From: Marivirga sericea
GTDB taxonomy: Bacteria > Bacteroidota > Bacteroidia > Cytophagales > Cyclobacteriaceae
Length of the DNA stretch: 64,000 bases
Assembly (NCBI RefSeq): GCF_900177665.1
Contig: NZ_FXAW01000010.1
Span: 110,769 to 174,768 of the forward strand
Reading direction: 5' to 3'
This document shows, one piece after another, positions 44,804-52,685 of this stretch. The notes under the pieces are model-generated. The model was not told the DNA's origin. It searched no databases and saw nothing but the letters and a program-made list of their open reading frames with translations. A program made the translations under genes and the position numbers. How positions within the stretch are numbered: the stretch's first letter is position 1; the number at the start of each line of letters is the position of its first letter.

Positions 44804-45424
44804 TTAAAGATGTGATAGAATAGCTTTAGTGATAGGTAAAAATTCCTTTTCTGCTAAGATGGTACTGAAATTAGCAAAAATATTCTTAGCAGGAACTTTT
44901 ACTTCTAAAATATTAGCATCCAATTCGGAAAGGGCATCCTTTACAGTTTCAATTTTAGTGGCTGAGTGCACCCTGTTTGGTAAAACCAATATTTTCAGAT
45001 TTTCATTTTCCGTTAAGGCGTGTTTTATATCTTCTACTGTTTGGTAGGTGACCAACAAATCATTGGGAGTGAGGCTTGTAGGTACAATCACTAAATGACT
45101 GTTCAAGCTAAGTTTTTTGATGTGTTCGTCTGTCGTTTTACCAGCGCTGTCTACTACTATAAAATCTAGATTCCTACTTTTTAATTCTTCAATGTCTTCT
45201 AATGCTTTATGATCCTCTGAGCCAATAATTGGAAAAACGGCCGATTCTTTTGCGCCTGTTTTATATAGCTCCATTTTTCTTAAAGTATTAAGAGTATAAT
45301 TAGTGTCGGTTTCCAACATCGCAAGCGAGTACCCTAAACTGTGCAGCATGGTAGCAAAATGAATGGCACTTGTAGTTTTTCCCGTCCCGCCTTTTCGTGA
45401 AATAAATGAAATGATTTTTGTCAT
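44804..45424 (-). CDS. ParA/MinD-family partition ATPase
   Basis: 206 residues with the deviant Walker A KGGTGKTT (residues 11-18) including the signature lysine, the catalytic-Asp segment (TDTNYTLNTLRK) and VVDSAGKTTDE. Short for chromosomal Soj/ParA, with no HTH extension, which fits an orphan positioning ATPase rather than the chromosome partner of the parS sites. ParB is absent from the window. Followed by a small charged protein in the same operon; divergent from the nitroreductase gene over 177 bp with a palindrome. Confidence 0.88.
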   Translation of the reverse strand: MTKIISFISRKGGTGKTTSAIHFATMLHSLGYSLAMLETDTNYTLNTLRKMELYKTGAKESAVFPIIGSEDHKALEDIEELKSRNLDFIVVDSAGKTTDEHIKKLSLNSHLVIVPTSLTPNDLLVTYQTVEDIKHALTENENLKILVLPNRVHSATKIETVKDALSELDANILEVKVPAKNIFANFSTILAEKEFLPITKAILSHL

Positions 45425-45522
45425 ATTAGAAAATGAATATCAATAAAAATACATAGCTGTAACCCTTTTTCCAAATCTAGGTTAAAAATGAAATAAAGAT
45501 GCTGAAATTAGCAGAAATATTC

Positions 45523-45538
45523 CTGCTTAAATAAGCAG
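45523..45538. promoter_or_regulatory. Palindrome CTGCTTAAATAAGCAG between divergent genes
   Basis: CTGCTTA (45523-45529) and TAAGCAG (45532-45538) form a perfect inverted repeat in the parA/nitroreductase intergenic region, preceded by a looser copy CTGAAATTAGCAG. Candidate operator, or AT-rich hairpin. Confidence 0.35.
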
Positions 45539-45601
45539 CAAAAATATGGAGAACATTCATCTCGATTTCCGTATAAGCATTGCGAAGTAAAAACTACATA
45601 C

Positions 45602-46201
45602 ATGAACAAAAAATTTGATATTGAAGAAATTAACGAACTGATAAGAACAAGGAGGTCTATTTATCCGGCTCAATATTCTGGCGAAAAAGTTGATGATAGA
45701 ATAATCGAACAAATGCTCGAAAATGCCAATTGGGCACCTAACCATAAGCACACTGAGCCCTGGAGGTTTATCGTTTTTACAGAGAAAGGACTAGATCAGT
45801 TAGGAATGTTTCAATCTGATATCTACAAAGAAGTTTCTACAGCAAAAGGAAATTTTGATGAAGAAAAGATGGAAAAGCTCCGAAATAAACCATTAATGGC
45901 TTCTCATGTGATAGCAATAGGGATGAAAAGAGACGAAAAGCAAAGTGTTCCTGTGGAAGAAGAAATTGCCGCAGTTGCTTCCGCAGTTCAGAATATGCAA
46001 TTAACAGCAAGTGCTTATGGAGTTGGATGCTATTGGGGTTCAGGAGGTATAACTTATATGTCAGAAGCTAAAAAAGCATTAGGCCTTGAAAAAGAAGATA
46101 AATTATTGGGTTTTTTGTATGTGGGAATGCCAAAGGAGGGTTTCTGGCCACAAGCTAAAAGAAAACCAATTAATGATAAAGTAAATTGGGTTAAGGGATG
46201 A
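45602..46201 (+). CDS. Nitroreductase-family FMN oxidoreductase
   Basis: 199 residues. FMN-binding signatures: RTRRSIYPAQYSGEKV at the N-terminus, NANWAPNHKHTEPWRF and GSGGITYMSEAKKALGL near the C-terminus. NfsB/YdjA-like size. Reduces nitro or quinone substrates with NAD(P)H; the natural substrate is unknown. The stop overlaps the start of the next membrane-protein gene by four bases (ATGA), so they are coupled. Confidence 0.9.
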   Translation: MNKKFDIEEINELIRTRRSIYPAQYSGEKVDDRIIEQMLENANWAPNHKHTEPWRFIVFTEKGLDQLGMFQSDIYKEVSTAKGNFDEEKMEKLRNKPLMASHVIAIGMKRDEKQSVPVEEEIAAVASAVQNMQLTASAYGVGCYWGSGGITYMSEAKKALGLEKEDKLLGFLYVGMPKEGFWPQAKRKPINDKVNWVKG

Positions 46202-46773
46202 ATCAATATCTCCAATATCTACCAATAGTAGTAGCCTGGCTAATTTTTGGGGTTGTTCATTCTGTTTTAGCGTCAAGCTTAATAAAGGAAAAAAGCAATT
46301 TGAAGCCTTTAAGTTTCCGTAGGGTCTATAATATTATTTCAATATTTGCGATGCTGTTCATTTTCTTATTAGGAAGTACAATACCGCCAGAATACGTATT
46401 TCCAAAAGATCAAACTAGCAAAGCAATTGGACTGATAGTAGCAACATTTGGTTTTTTATTAGCTAAATTAGCTTTTAGGCCCATAAGCTTTTCTGAATTT
46501 ATGGGTATTAAACCCGAGCAAGAAAGAAAATTGATTAGGAGTGGAATTTATGCTCGCATGCGACATCCACTATACACGGCATTAATTTTGGGACTGATCG
46601 GTTTTTTGATATTTAGCCCTACTTATACTAATTTAGTACACGCCATTTGTATCATCATTTATCTTTTCATAGGGATTCATTATGAGGAAAGAAGATTAAT
46701 AGACCATTTCGGTAAAGAATATGAAGAATATAAAAAGTTGACGCCTATGCTTTTCCCTACCTTCAGGAGATAA
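46198..46773 (+). CDS. Isoprenylcysteine carboxyl methyltransferase (PEMT/NnrU-like) family membrane protein
   Basis: 191 residues with five or so hydrophobic helices and the ICMT/PEMT signature RMRHPLYTALIL ... EERRLIDHFGKEYEEYKKLTP near the C-terminus, which binds SAM in membrane methyltransferases. In bacteria the methyl acceptor is unknown. Translationally coupled to the nitroreductase gene. Confidence 0.85.
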   Translation: MNQYLQYLPIVVAWLIFGVVHSVLASSLIKEKSNLKPLSFRRVYNIISIFAMLFIFLLGSTIPPEYVFPKDQTSKAIGLIVATFGFLLAKLAFRPISFSEFMGIKPEQERKLIRSGIYARMRHPLYTALILGLIGFLIFSPTYTNLVHAICIIIYLFIGIHYEERRLIDHFGKEYEEYKKLTPMLFPTFRR

Positions 46774-46939
46774 GTATTTGAAACTATTGTGAGAACTTTT
46801 AGCACTTTTTACATCAAAAAAGGGTTTATCAGAATATTTGCACCTGTTATTTAGCACGTTTGTCGAAAGACGAATAGAAAAATCGAAAAATAGCAGGGAA
46901 ATATTTTAGTTTTTATGTTAGCAAACTACATTTGAAGTG

Positions 46940-46947
46940 TATATTTG
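46940..46947 (+). promoter_or_regulatory. -7 box (TATATTTG) for the oxygenase-like gene
   Basis: TATATTTG 25 bp before ATG 46972 fits the Bacteroidota TAnnTTTG box. It overlaps the upstream TTG at 46945, which excludes that TTG as the real start. Confidence 0.5.
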
Positions 46948-46971
46948 CGCCACGAAATTTTAAATTCCTTT

Positions 46972-47727
46972 ATGGAACTTATTCAAAGTAAGCACTTTAG
47001 TCAAGAACAAATCGATCAATACAAGGAAGAGTTTGAATCTTCCAAACCTTTTCACCACCTTATCCTGGATGACTTTTTGTCAACAGAGGTTGCAGAGAAA
47101 CTTCATCATTTTTTTCCTGAAGATGAGCTTTTCAATAAACCAAAAAAGGATAAACACGAAAATAAGCTGGAGGGCGATAAATTTGAGGAATATCCTCGCT
47201 TATTCAATTTGCTCAAAGAGGAAATTGCCCAACCGAAATTTCTGGAATTCATTGAAAGAGTGACGGGTATAAAAAATGCCTTCATCACCAACGATGGATT
47301 TGGTGTAGGCATTCAGAAAGGCAAAAAAGGATCTTTCGAAGATGTGCATGTGGATTTTAATATTCACCCAGAGAAAGATGTGCAAAGAAGGCTCAATTTG
47401 CAACTTTACTTGACCCCTAGGTGGAAACCTGAATGGAATGGGGCATTGGAAATGTGGAATGATTGTGTTTCAAAATGTAAAAAGGCCGTTTCTTGTAGAT
47501 TTAATAGAGCGGTTATTTTTGAAGTGAAGGATACTTCATATTATGGATATACTAAGCCTTTGGAGTGTCCTGATAAAGAAGATAGAAAAATGTTTTCTGC
47601 TACTTTCTATACTAAAAAAGAAAAAGAAGACATTACATTTCATGATACCATTTTCCCTGAGCATCAAGAAGAAAAACCGCAGGTTTCCTTCTTTGATAGT
47701 ATTAAAAAAGCATTAAAAGTCAGCTAA
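46972..47727 (+). CDS. 2-oxoglutarate/Fe(II) oxygenase-fold protein with altered metal ligands
   Basis: ATG 46972 is chosen because the longer TTG start at 46945 lies in a promoter box. The 251-residue protein keeps the prolyl-4-hydroxylase-like HxD pair (His126 and Asp128 in EDVHVDFNIHP) and the arginine that would hold 2-oxoglutarate (RKMFSATFY, Arg205). The distal iron ligand normally in an S-W-H-G-H-like motif reads SYYGY (Tyr191, Tyr193). The protein may therefore be inactive, use another ligand, or bind something else. It is followed 10 bp later by a methyltransferase gene. Confidence 0.78.
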   Translation: MELIQSKHFSQEQIDQYKEEFESSKPFHHLILDDFLSTEVAEKLHHFFPEDELFNKPKKDKHENKLEGDKFEEYPRLFNLLKEEIAQPKFLEFIERVTGIKNAFITNDGFGVGIQKGKKGSFEDVHVDFNIHPEKDVQRRLNLQLYLTPRWKPEWNGALEMWNDCVSKCKKAVSCRFNRAVIFEVKDTSYYGYTKPLECPDKEDRKMFSATFYTKKEKEDITFHDTIFPEHQEEKPQVSFFDSIKKALKVS

Positions 47728-47737
47728 GCTAAAGATC

Positions 47738-48514
47738 ATGGCCAACGTTTCTACTACGGAAATCACTTCCGATTCTATTGCATCTGATAATCCAATACAT
47801 CAGCGACTTTTGTCAGCCTATGTTTATGCTCAGCCTCAAATTGAAGGTAATTTACTTGAAATTGGATGTGGAACAGGAAGAGGCTTGGCAATTCTGATTA
47901 ACGCAGCAGATCATTATACAGGAATTGATAAATATAAAAGCTTGACTGATGAACTACAGCTTGAATATCCTCAAGCGGATTTTAAAGCCATGCATATTCC
48001 TCCTTTAAAGGAAATAGCAGATAATAGCTTTGATACGGTCGTTTCTTTTCAAGTGATTGAGCATATAAAGGATGATAAGACTTTTCTTAAGGAAATTCAT
48101 CGAGTTTTAAAGCCAGGAGGAAAGGCAATAATTTCCACACCAAATAAGAAAATGACCCTTACTAGAAATCCGTGGCATGTGAGGGAATATTACGTAAAGG
48201 AACTGGAAGCGCTTTGCAAAAGTATTTTTTCTAAGGTGGAAGCGAATGGCATAGCAGGAAATGACAAAGTGATGGACTATCATGAAAGAAATAGGCAGTC
48301 CGTTAAAAAAATCACAAGATTTGATATCTTAAACTTACAGTATCGATTACCTGCACCCCTATTAAGAATACCTTACGAATTTCTGAACCGACTTAATAGA
48401 AATAAACTTGATCAGGCGGATAATGCCTTGGTGAAATCTATTACCGTTGCAGATTATTTTGTAAATGATAATGCAGAAGATTGCTTAGATCTATTTTATA
48501 CTCTGGAGAAGTAA
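47738..48514 (+). CDS. Class I SAM-dependent methyltransferase
   Basis: 258 residues; SAM motif LLEIGCGTGRG (residues 39-49), motif II/III FDTVVSFQVIEHIKDD and PGGKAIISTPNKK. Methyltransf_11/25 type, often acting on small molecules or lipids. Substrate unknown. Starts 10 bp after the oxygenase-like gene, which suggests a shared pathway, and converges on dgt. Confidence 0.85.
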   Translation: MANVSTTEITSDSIASDNPIHQRLLSAYVYAQPQIEGNLLEIGCGTGRGLAILINAADHYTGIDKYKSLTDELQLEYPQADFKAMHIPPLKEIADNSFDTVVSFQVIEHIKDDKTFLKEIHRVLKPGGKAIISTPNKKMTLTRNPWHVREYYVKELEALCKSIFSKVEANGIAGNDKVMDYHERNRQSVKKITRFDILNLQYRLPAPLLRIPYEFLNRLNRNKLDQADNALVKSITVADYFVNDNAEDCLDLFYTLEK

Positions 48515-48523
48515 GAATAAATC

Positions 48524-49879
48524 TCACTTCATCCCTGGCAAACTAATACCCTTTAGTTTTCTATAAAGGTTAATTGCGTATCGATCAGTCATTCCACTAA
48601 TGTAATCTATGCAAATCAAACTGATTTCATAAAGACTTGCCGTATCGGTAATTAATTCCTGATAGGTTTCCGGGAGCAGGCGAAAAACGGTTAGATCCTT
48701 TTTGCTCGATTCTTCTACCCCTTTTTGTGCTATAGAAGCTCCTAGAAATTCATCTAGTAGTCCCTCTAAAACACGGTGACCTACTACTTCAGTTTCCAAA
48801 ACTAAATGTGATCGGTAGATTTTTTGAACAGAAACATCGATAATATCTCTAAGTACTCGTTTGGAAGGAATTTGGCTTAATAATGACGAATCGAATTTTC
48901 CTGTTAGAATATCTTCTTCATTGTTATTGAAGACATCAGCACATTCGTTGATAAGCTTATTAATACAAAGGGCTCGCAAATAAGCAATTTTTTCGTTTTT
49001 GCCTTTTGTTTTTTCAAGCTTTTCAGGTAAGTATGATTCTCCCAACACATTGGCTAGCAAATCTCTAGCTTGTTCAAACGTAACCCAACCTAATCTACAC
49101 CCATCTTCCAAATCGATTACATGATAACAGATATCATCTGCAGCTTCCACCAAAAAGGTAAGAGGGTGACGAACCCAGCTCATTTCATTTGAAAGTCGAA
49201 TTAAACCTAATTCGTTGGCTAATTCCTCGAAATAGTGCTTTTCTGTTTGGAAAAAACCATATTTCTTTTGACTTTTTCGACTGCTGTCTTTTTCGAAAAG
49301 ATGGGCGGTTCTAGGATATTTACTAAAAGCCGCTAAAGTGCTATAGGTTAGTTTTATACCACGGTTATCAGGTCTATGGAATAAACGAAACCCTTGCGCA
49401 TTCCCTTCAAAATGGGTCAAATCTTCCCATTCTTCAACAGAAACTTGCGATTGAATCCATTTGCCTAATTGGCTACTTTTGAAAAAGGCGGAAATTGCAT
49501 CTTCTCCTGAGTGGCCAAAAGGGGGGTTTCCTATATCATGGGCTAGAGAAGCCGCGGCTACTATAGCACCAAAATCAAAAGAGGAAAAGCCTGAGTTTTC
49601 TAGCTCAGGATATTTTGCCACTATGGATTCGCCCACCTTTTTCCCCAATGATCTTCCTACAACACTCACTTCTAAGCTATGGGTCAATCTCGTATGGACA
49701 AAGTCTTCTTCCGGCAAAGGAACTACCTGGGTTTTGTCTTGTAATCTTCGGAATGGGTGAGAGAAAATGATTCTATCATAATCTTGCTCGAAGAAGGATC
49801 GAGCAGTAGATTGATTGGTATTTGTGCTTTGCCCTAAACGATTGGGGTTTAATAGTTTTAGCCAGTTCATTTTTTCCAT
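48524..49879 (-). CDS. dgt: Deoxyguanosinetriphosphate triphosphohydrolase
   Basis: HD-domain dNTPase that converts dGTP to deoxyguanosine and triphosphate. The 451 residues carry RTHSLE-type His67 (LTHSLEVSVVG), the HD pair at 114-115 in SLAHDIGNPPFGHSGE, and FEGNAQGFRL and YSTLAAFSKYP later. Length is normal. ATG 49879 (or the in-frame ATG three codons later) starts the coding sequence. A role in restricting phages by dNTP depletion is known for some Dgt enzymes; nothing here singles that out. Confidence 0.93.
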   Translation of the reverse strand: MEKMNWLKLLNPNRLGQSTNTNQSTARSFFEQDYDRIIFSHPFRRLQDKTQVVPLPEEDFVHTRLTHSLEVSVVGRSLGKKVGESIVAKYPELENSGFSSFDFGAIVAAASLAHDIGNPPFGHSGEDAISAFFKSSQLGKWIQSQVSVEEWEDLTHFEGNAQGFRLFHRPDNRGIKLTYSTLAAFSKYPRTAHLFEKDSSRKSQKKYGFFQTEKHYFEELANELGLIRLSNEMSWVRHPLTFLVEAADDICYHVIDLEDGCRLGWVTFEQARDLLANVLGESYLPEKLEKTKGKNEKIAYLRALCINKLINECADVFNNNEEDILTGKFDSSLLSQIPSKRVLRDIIDVSVQKIYRSHLVLETEVVGHRVLEGLLDEFLGASIAQKGVEESSKKDLTVFRLLPETYQELITDTASLYEISLICIDYISGMTDRYAINLYRKLKGISLPGMK

Positions 49880-50045
49880 AGCTTAAAATTAATGGAAAGA
49901 ATTGAAAGAAGTATTGTTTTGGATAAAAGACTAAAAATATGCTTGCGATTAATTGAAATGCCTTGAGTTGCAAATAGTCAATGGCCTTAGCAAATCAGGT
50001 CATTGCCACTTCCCATATCCACAACCATATTCAAAAATAATAAGT

Positions 50046-50147
50046 TTACTTTACGCCTAGACTATCTGTGCTTGTACTGCCAGAAACTGCCAGTCTTGGA
50101 GCCAATACACTTAGTGTAATAAAGAATATCAGTAAAGTTTTTTTCAT
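50046..50147 (-). CDS. 33-residue secreted peptide
   Basis: Frame MKKTLLIFFITLSVLAPRLA followed by VSGSTSTDSLGVK. It has the basic N-terminus and hydrophobic core of a signal peptide with only about a dozen residues left after a likely cleavage near SGS or AVS. The ATG overlaps the stop of the preceding membrane-protein gene as ATGA (50144-50147), the same coupling as between the other genes of this operon, which argues the frame is real. Function unknown. Confidence 0.6.
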   Translation of the reverse strand: MKKTLLIFFITLSVLAPRLAVSGSTSTDSLGVK

Positions 50148-50770
50148 TTTTTTGTTTTAAAGCCCAAAATATATTTCCAACCTTCAACAGAATCTTCCAA
50201 CCTGTTTGGATAAGAAAAGTCCTTTATTCCTCCATTTTTTTTATAATGAATAATTAAAATTGTAATTATTCGTGCCATAAGGTAAAACATAAACATAGCA
50301 CCCAGAAAAAAGAAAAATGCCAAAAAGTCAATAAACGTTATACTTGGTTTTTTCTCAGGAACACCTGTAATGTATTTATTATCTATTCTTAACCTATCAA
50401 TGCGATTACCGCTATTCTTAATAAAGACTTCGCCCTTAAAGGCTTTCAATTGCCTTTCAGTTAAAACGAGTGGTAAATTTTCTTTCCAATCAAAATCACC
50501 TGAGACCATCCCTTGCTCCTGAAACATGCTTAGCAGGCGGTTAATCGGATTTCCATCTTCCATAGTGAAACTTCTGGTATACTCTTTTTCCTCTCGTGTT
50601 TTAATTTGTAAAGAAACGCTTTCCATATTCATTCCTTGACTTAACTCTATTCTGGTAATTATAACAGGTTGGTCTTGCTCAGAACCGATATTATAAAAGA
50701 CATAGCCCAACGTAAAGCATACGCCCTGAATTAAAATCAGACGAAATATAACATAGCCATAACTCATCAT
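50144..50770 (-). CDS. Membrane protein of unknown function
   Basis: 208 residues, an N-terminal transmembrane helix (YVIFRLILIQGVCFTLGYVFY), a periplasmic beta-rich middle (VSLQIKTREEKEYTRSF) and a second helix (FIDFLAFFFFLGAMFMFYLMARIITILI) near the C-terminus. No family recognised. The start overlaps the stop of the beta-propeller gene as ATGA (50767-50770) and the stop overlaps the start of a 33-residue peptide gene. Confidence 0.75.
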   Translation of the reverse strand: MMSYGYVIFRLILIQGVCFTLGYVFYNIGSEQDQPVIITRIELSQGMNMESVSLQIKTREEKEYTRSFTMEDGNPINRLLSMFQEQGMVSGDFDWKENLPLVLTERQLKAFKGEVFIKNSGNRIDRLRIDNKYITGVPEKKPSITFIDFLAFFFFLGAMFMFYLMARIITILIIHYKKNGGIKDFSYPNRLEDSVEGWKYILGFKTKK

Positions 50771-51843
50771 TCAAGTGGTTTTACTCGTTTGCCATCAATA
50801 ATATTGCTATACTCCATATTCTCTTCTGGATCGAAAATGCAAGTAAAATCCCCATTGGGATGATTAGGTAGTGTGCTCAATACGAGTTTACCGTTTCCCA
50901 ATAGGAGCCAATCAGTCAATTTTCGCTTAGCTCCCTGCTCATCTAATAAATCAAATTCCCATAATACATTGCCGCTTGTTTTACTAATTTTACCAAAAGA
51001 GCCTCTATGATGGATATAATAAAACCCCTCTTCATCGCTGAAACGGAGACGATATCCATATAGGTCTTCGGGAATTATAGTCACATCCCTTGTTAATTTA
51101 CCAGTCGCCATATCAACACTTTTAGCCGTATGACCTCCTGAAAGCACTAAGCCATTTTCGTAATCAATAGTATTATATCTAAAATTATGTCGCCATGCTT
51201 CATCACCAGTTTCAGCATTGATGGCAATGGTATATTTAATCGGGTTTTCCCAATTCATTTGATCTTCATAGCCCTTATCTGTACGCAACTCATAGTGGTT
51301 GTAATCAAGAATAAGAAGATGTTGGTAAGCTTCGCACCTCACGATCTGCCATTCAAAATCCAGCCGCCATTTTTCATTGCCCGTGGAGGGTTCGATGCAT
51401 TTTAGCCAGTTGTTTTGTTTTTTATGAAACATCTCAGCCTCAATGATGAAATTTTTATAAAAAAATAATTCATTTAATTTTGGTTTTTGATATCGAAAAA
51501 TTTCTGAACCGGAAATTTCACTAACATATACCTTTTCACTAGGAGAATACCTGAGAACATTTTCTTTCATTTTGCTTATAAGATAAAACTCTCCTTCCTC
51601 TCTATAGATTTTTTTTTCATCAAATAGAACATATATATGTTTTTGTTTTAAGTCGGTTAAGACCAGCTTAAATGGAAAATAGTGATATGCGAATTTACCG
51701 TTGAGTAGATAATCATTTAACACGGAGCAATCATTGAGAGATCTAAATTGAAATATCCTTTCACTGTCATATGTCCCTTTAGTTGTCAAGACACTGGGGT
51801 ATTTAGCAATTATGGACGTTATATCTAATTTCTTAAACTTCAT
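50767..51843 (-). CDS. PQQ-like beta-propeller protein, cytoplasmic
   Basis: 358 residues without a signal peptide. Repeated W/Y-rich blades (NEKWRLDFEWQIVRC, GDEAWRHNFRYN, GNVLWEFDLLDEQ) resemble PQQ/YVTN-like propellers, and SKTSGNVLW is the typical blade start. Function unknown; Bacteroidota often have such proteins near polymorphic toxin or recombination hot spots. First gene of a three-gene operon (propeller, membrane protein, tiny peptide) joined by ATGA overlaps. Confidence 0.75.
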   Translation of the reverse strand: MKFKKLDITSIIAKYPSVLTTKGTYDSERIFQFRSLNDCSVLNDYLLNGKFAYHYFPFKLVLTDLKQKHIYVLFDEKKIYREEGEFYLISKMKENVLRYSPSEKVYVSEISGSEIFRYQKPKLNELFFYKNFIIEAEMFHKKQNNWLKCIEPSTGNEKWRLDFEWQIVRCEAYQHLLILDYNHYELRTDKGYEDQMNWENPIKYTIAINAETGDEAWRHNFRYNTIDYENGLVLSGGHTAKSVDMATGKLTRDVTIIPEDLYGYRLRFSDEEGFYYIHHRGSFGKISKTSGNVLWEFDLLDEQGAKRKLTDWLLLGNGKLVLSTLPNHPNGDFTCIFDPEENMEYSNIIDGKRVKPLE

Positions 51844-51849
51844 TTATCT

Positions 51850-52165
51850 TCAAGGATTAATAATTTTAGAATAATGAGATTCAGTAATTATTTTGATTAA
51901 ACCATCAATATCACCTTCAACTATTTCATCGACTTGTGACCCAAATAGTAGTCTATATTTCGACCATTCAGACACCTCAAAACAAATCTTTATTTGCCTT
52001 TAGAGCATTGTTCAGTTGCGTTTTATTTGGTGTCCATTTATCCGGATCAAAATAGAAGCCAAAATCATCCAAATTTTCAATTTCATCATTATGCAAATAA
52101 TTGGTCAACTGTTTGGTGAAATTACTTCTTTCGAGTAAATCTTTCTTAAAAACGAACTCAAAATA
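51850..52165 (-). pseudogene. Frameshifted fragment of a small hypothetical protein
   Basis: Minus-strand reading gives YFEFVFKKDLLERSNF ... DDFGFYFDPDKWTPNK up to a TGA at 51977-51979. The sense continues in the +1 frame as FEVSEWSKYRLLFG ... DEIVEGDIDGLIKI, ending at TGA 51850-51852. The upstream end lacks any start codon (preceded by TGA), so it is both 5'-truncated and frameshifted. It explains most of the 377-bp gap between the beta-propeller and Rieske-like genes. Confidence 0.6.
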
Positions 52166-52220
52166 TCATTAACTTAATAAACACTTTTTGGTGGTTGTAA
52201 GCCTTGTATAGATTATAAAA

Positions 52221-52685
52221 CTACCTATTCTCACTATTCACGATAGTATTGTCCAGATATAGATTTCTTCCTGATAGACTGGTGAAATATTCCCTTAACT
52301 TTCTGGGAGATGGACTATTGGTTGGATATCCGCTTAAATTATAAAAAGAATTACCGCATTCGCATTCTAAGTACTGTTGACCTGCATTCATGGATACAAT
52401 GGAGCATTCCTTCTCAGGTTCGAAGGGGCAAGTACGTTCAAAAGCAGCGTAATCGTTTTCTGCTCTTTTGACTACAATTACCCCATTCACACCAACATCT
52501 GGCAAAATCACATTCTTTTCAAACTGTAAGTTTTGATAGCTGACTAAATCTAAATTAAGGGATAATTGAAAAGGATCAGGTAAAGGCAATTCATCTACAA
52601 ACACCTCAGGGTTTTCTTCCCCGCAGCTTAAAAGTAGAAAAAAAGCTAAGAATAGAAAAAGTGAAAATTTCTTAATTGTAGTCAT
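52221..52685 (-). CDS. Rieske-like lipoprotein with cysteine-only cluster
   Basis: ATG 52685 is chosen because it opens a lipoprotein signal (MTTIKKFSLFLFLAFFLLLSC); an upstream ATG would run inside the dehydrogenase gene. The 154-residue protein has Rieske-fold spacing (AAFERTCPFEPEKECS ... YLECECGNSFYNLSGYP). The two histidines of the 2Fe-2S cluster motifs (CxH and CxxH) are absent, replaced by CPF and CECGN. It may bind a different metal centre or only keep the fold. The 5' end overlaps the 3' end of the hydroxyacyl-CoA dehydrogenase gene by 14 bp. Function unknown. Confidence 0.75.
   Translation of the reverse strand: MTTIKKFSLFLFLAFFLLLSCGEENPEVFVDELPLPDPFQLSLNLDLVSYQNLQFEKNVILPDVGVNGVIVVKRAENDYAAFERTCPFEPEKECSIVSMNAGQQYLECECGNSFYNLSGYPTNSPSPRKLREYFTSLSGRNLYLDNTIVNSENR

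Noticed and set aside
44804..45424. ParA as the partner of the parS sites
   Set aside because: The protein is short, lacks an HTH and has no ParB neighbour, so I treat it as a separate positioning ATPase although it is close to parS.
46945..46971. TTG start for the oxygenase-like gene
   Set aside because: The TTG lies inside a TATATTTG promoter box and the added residues do not resemble the family; ATG 46972 is preferred.
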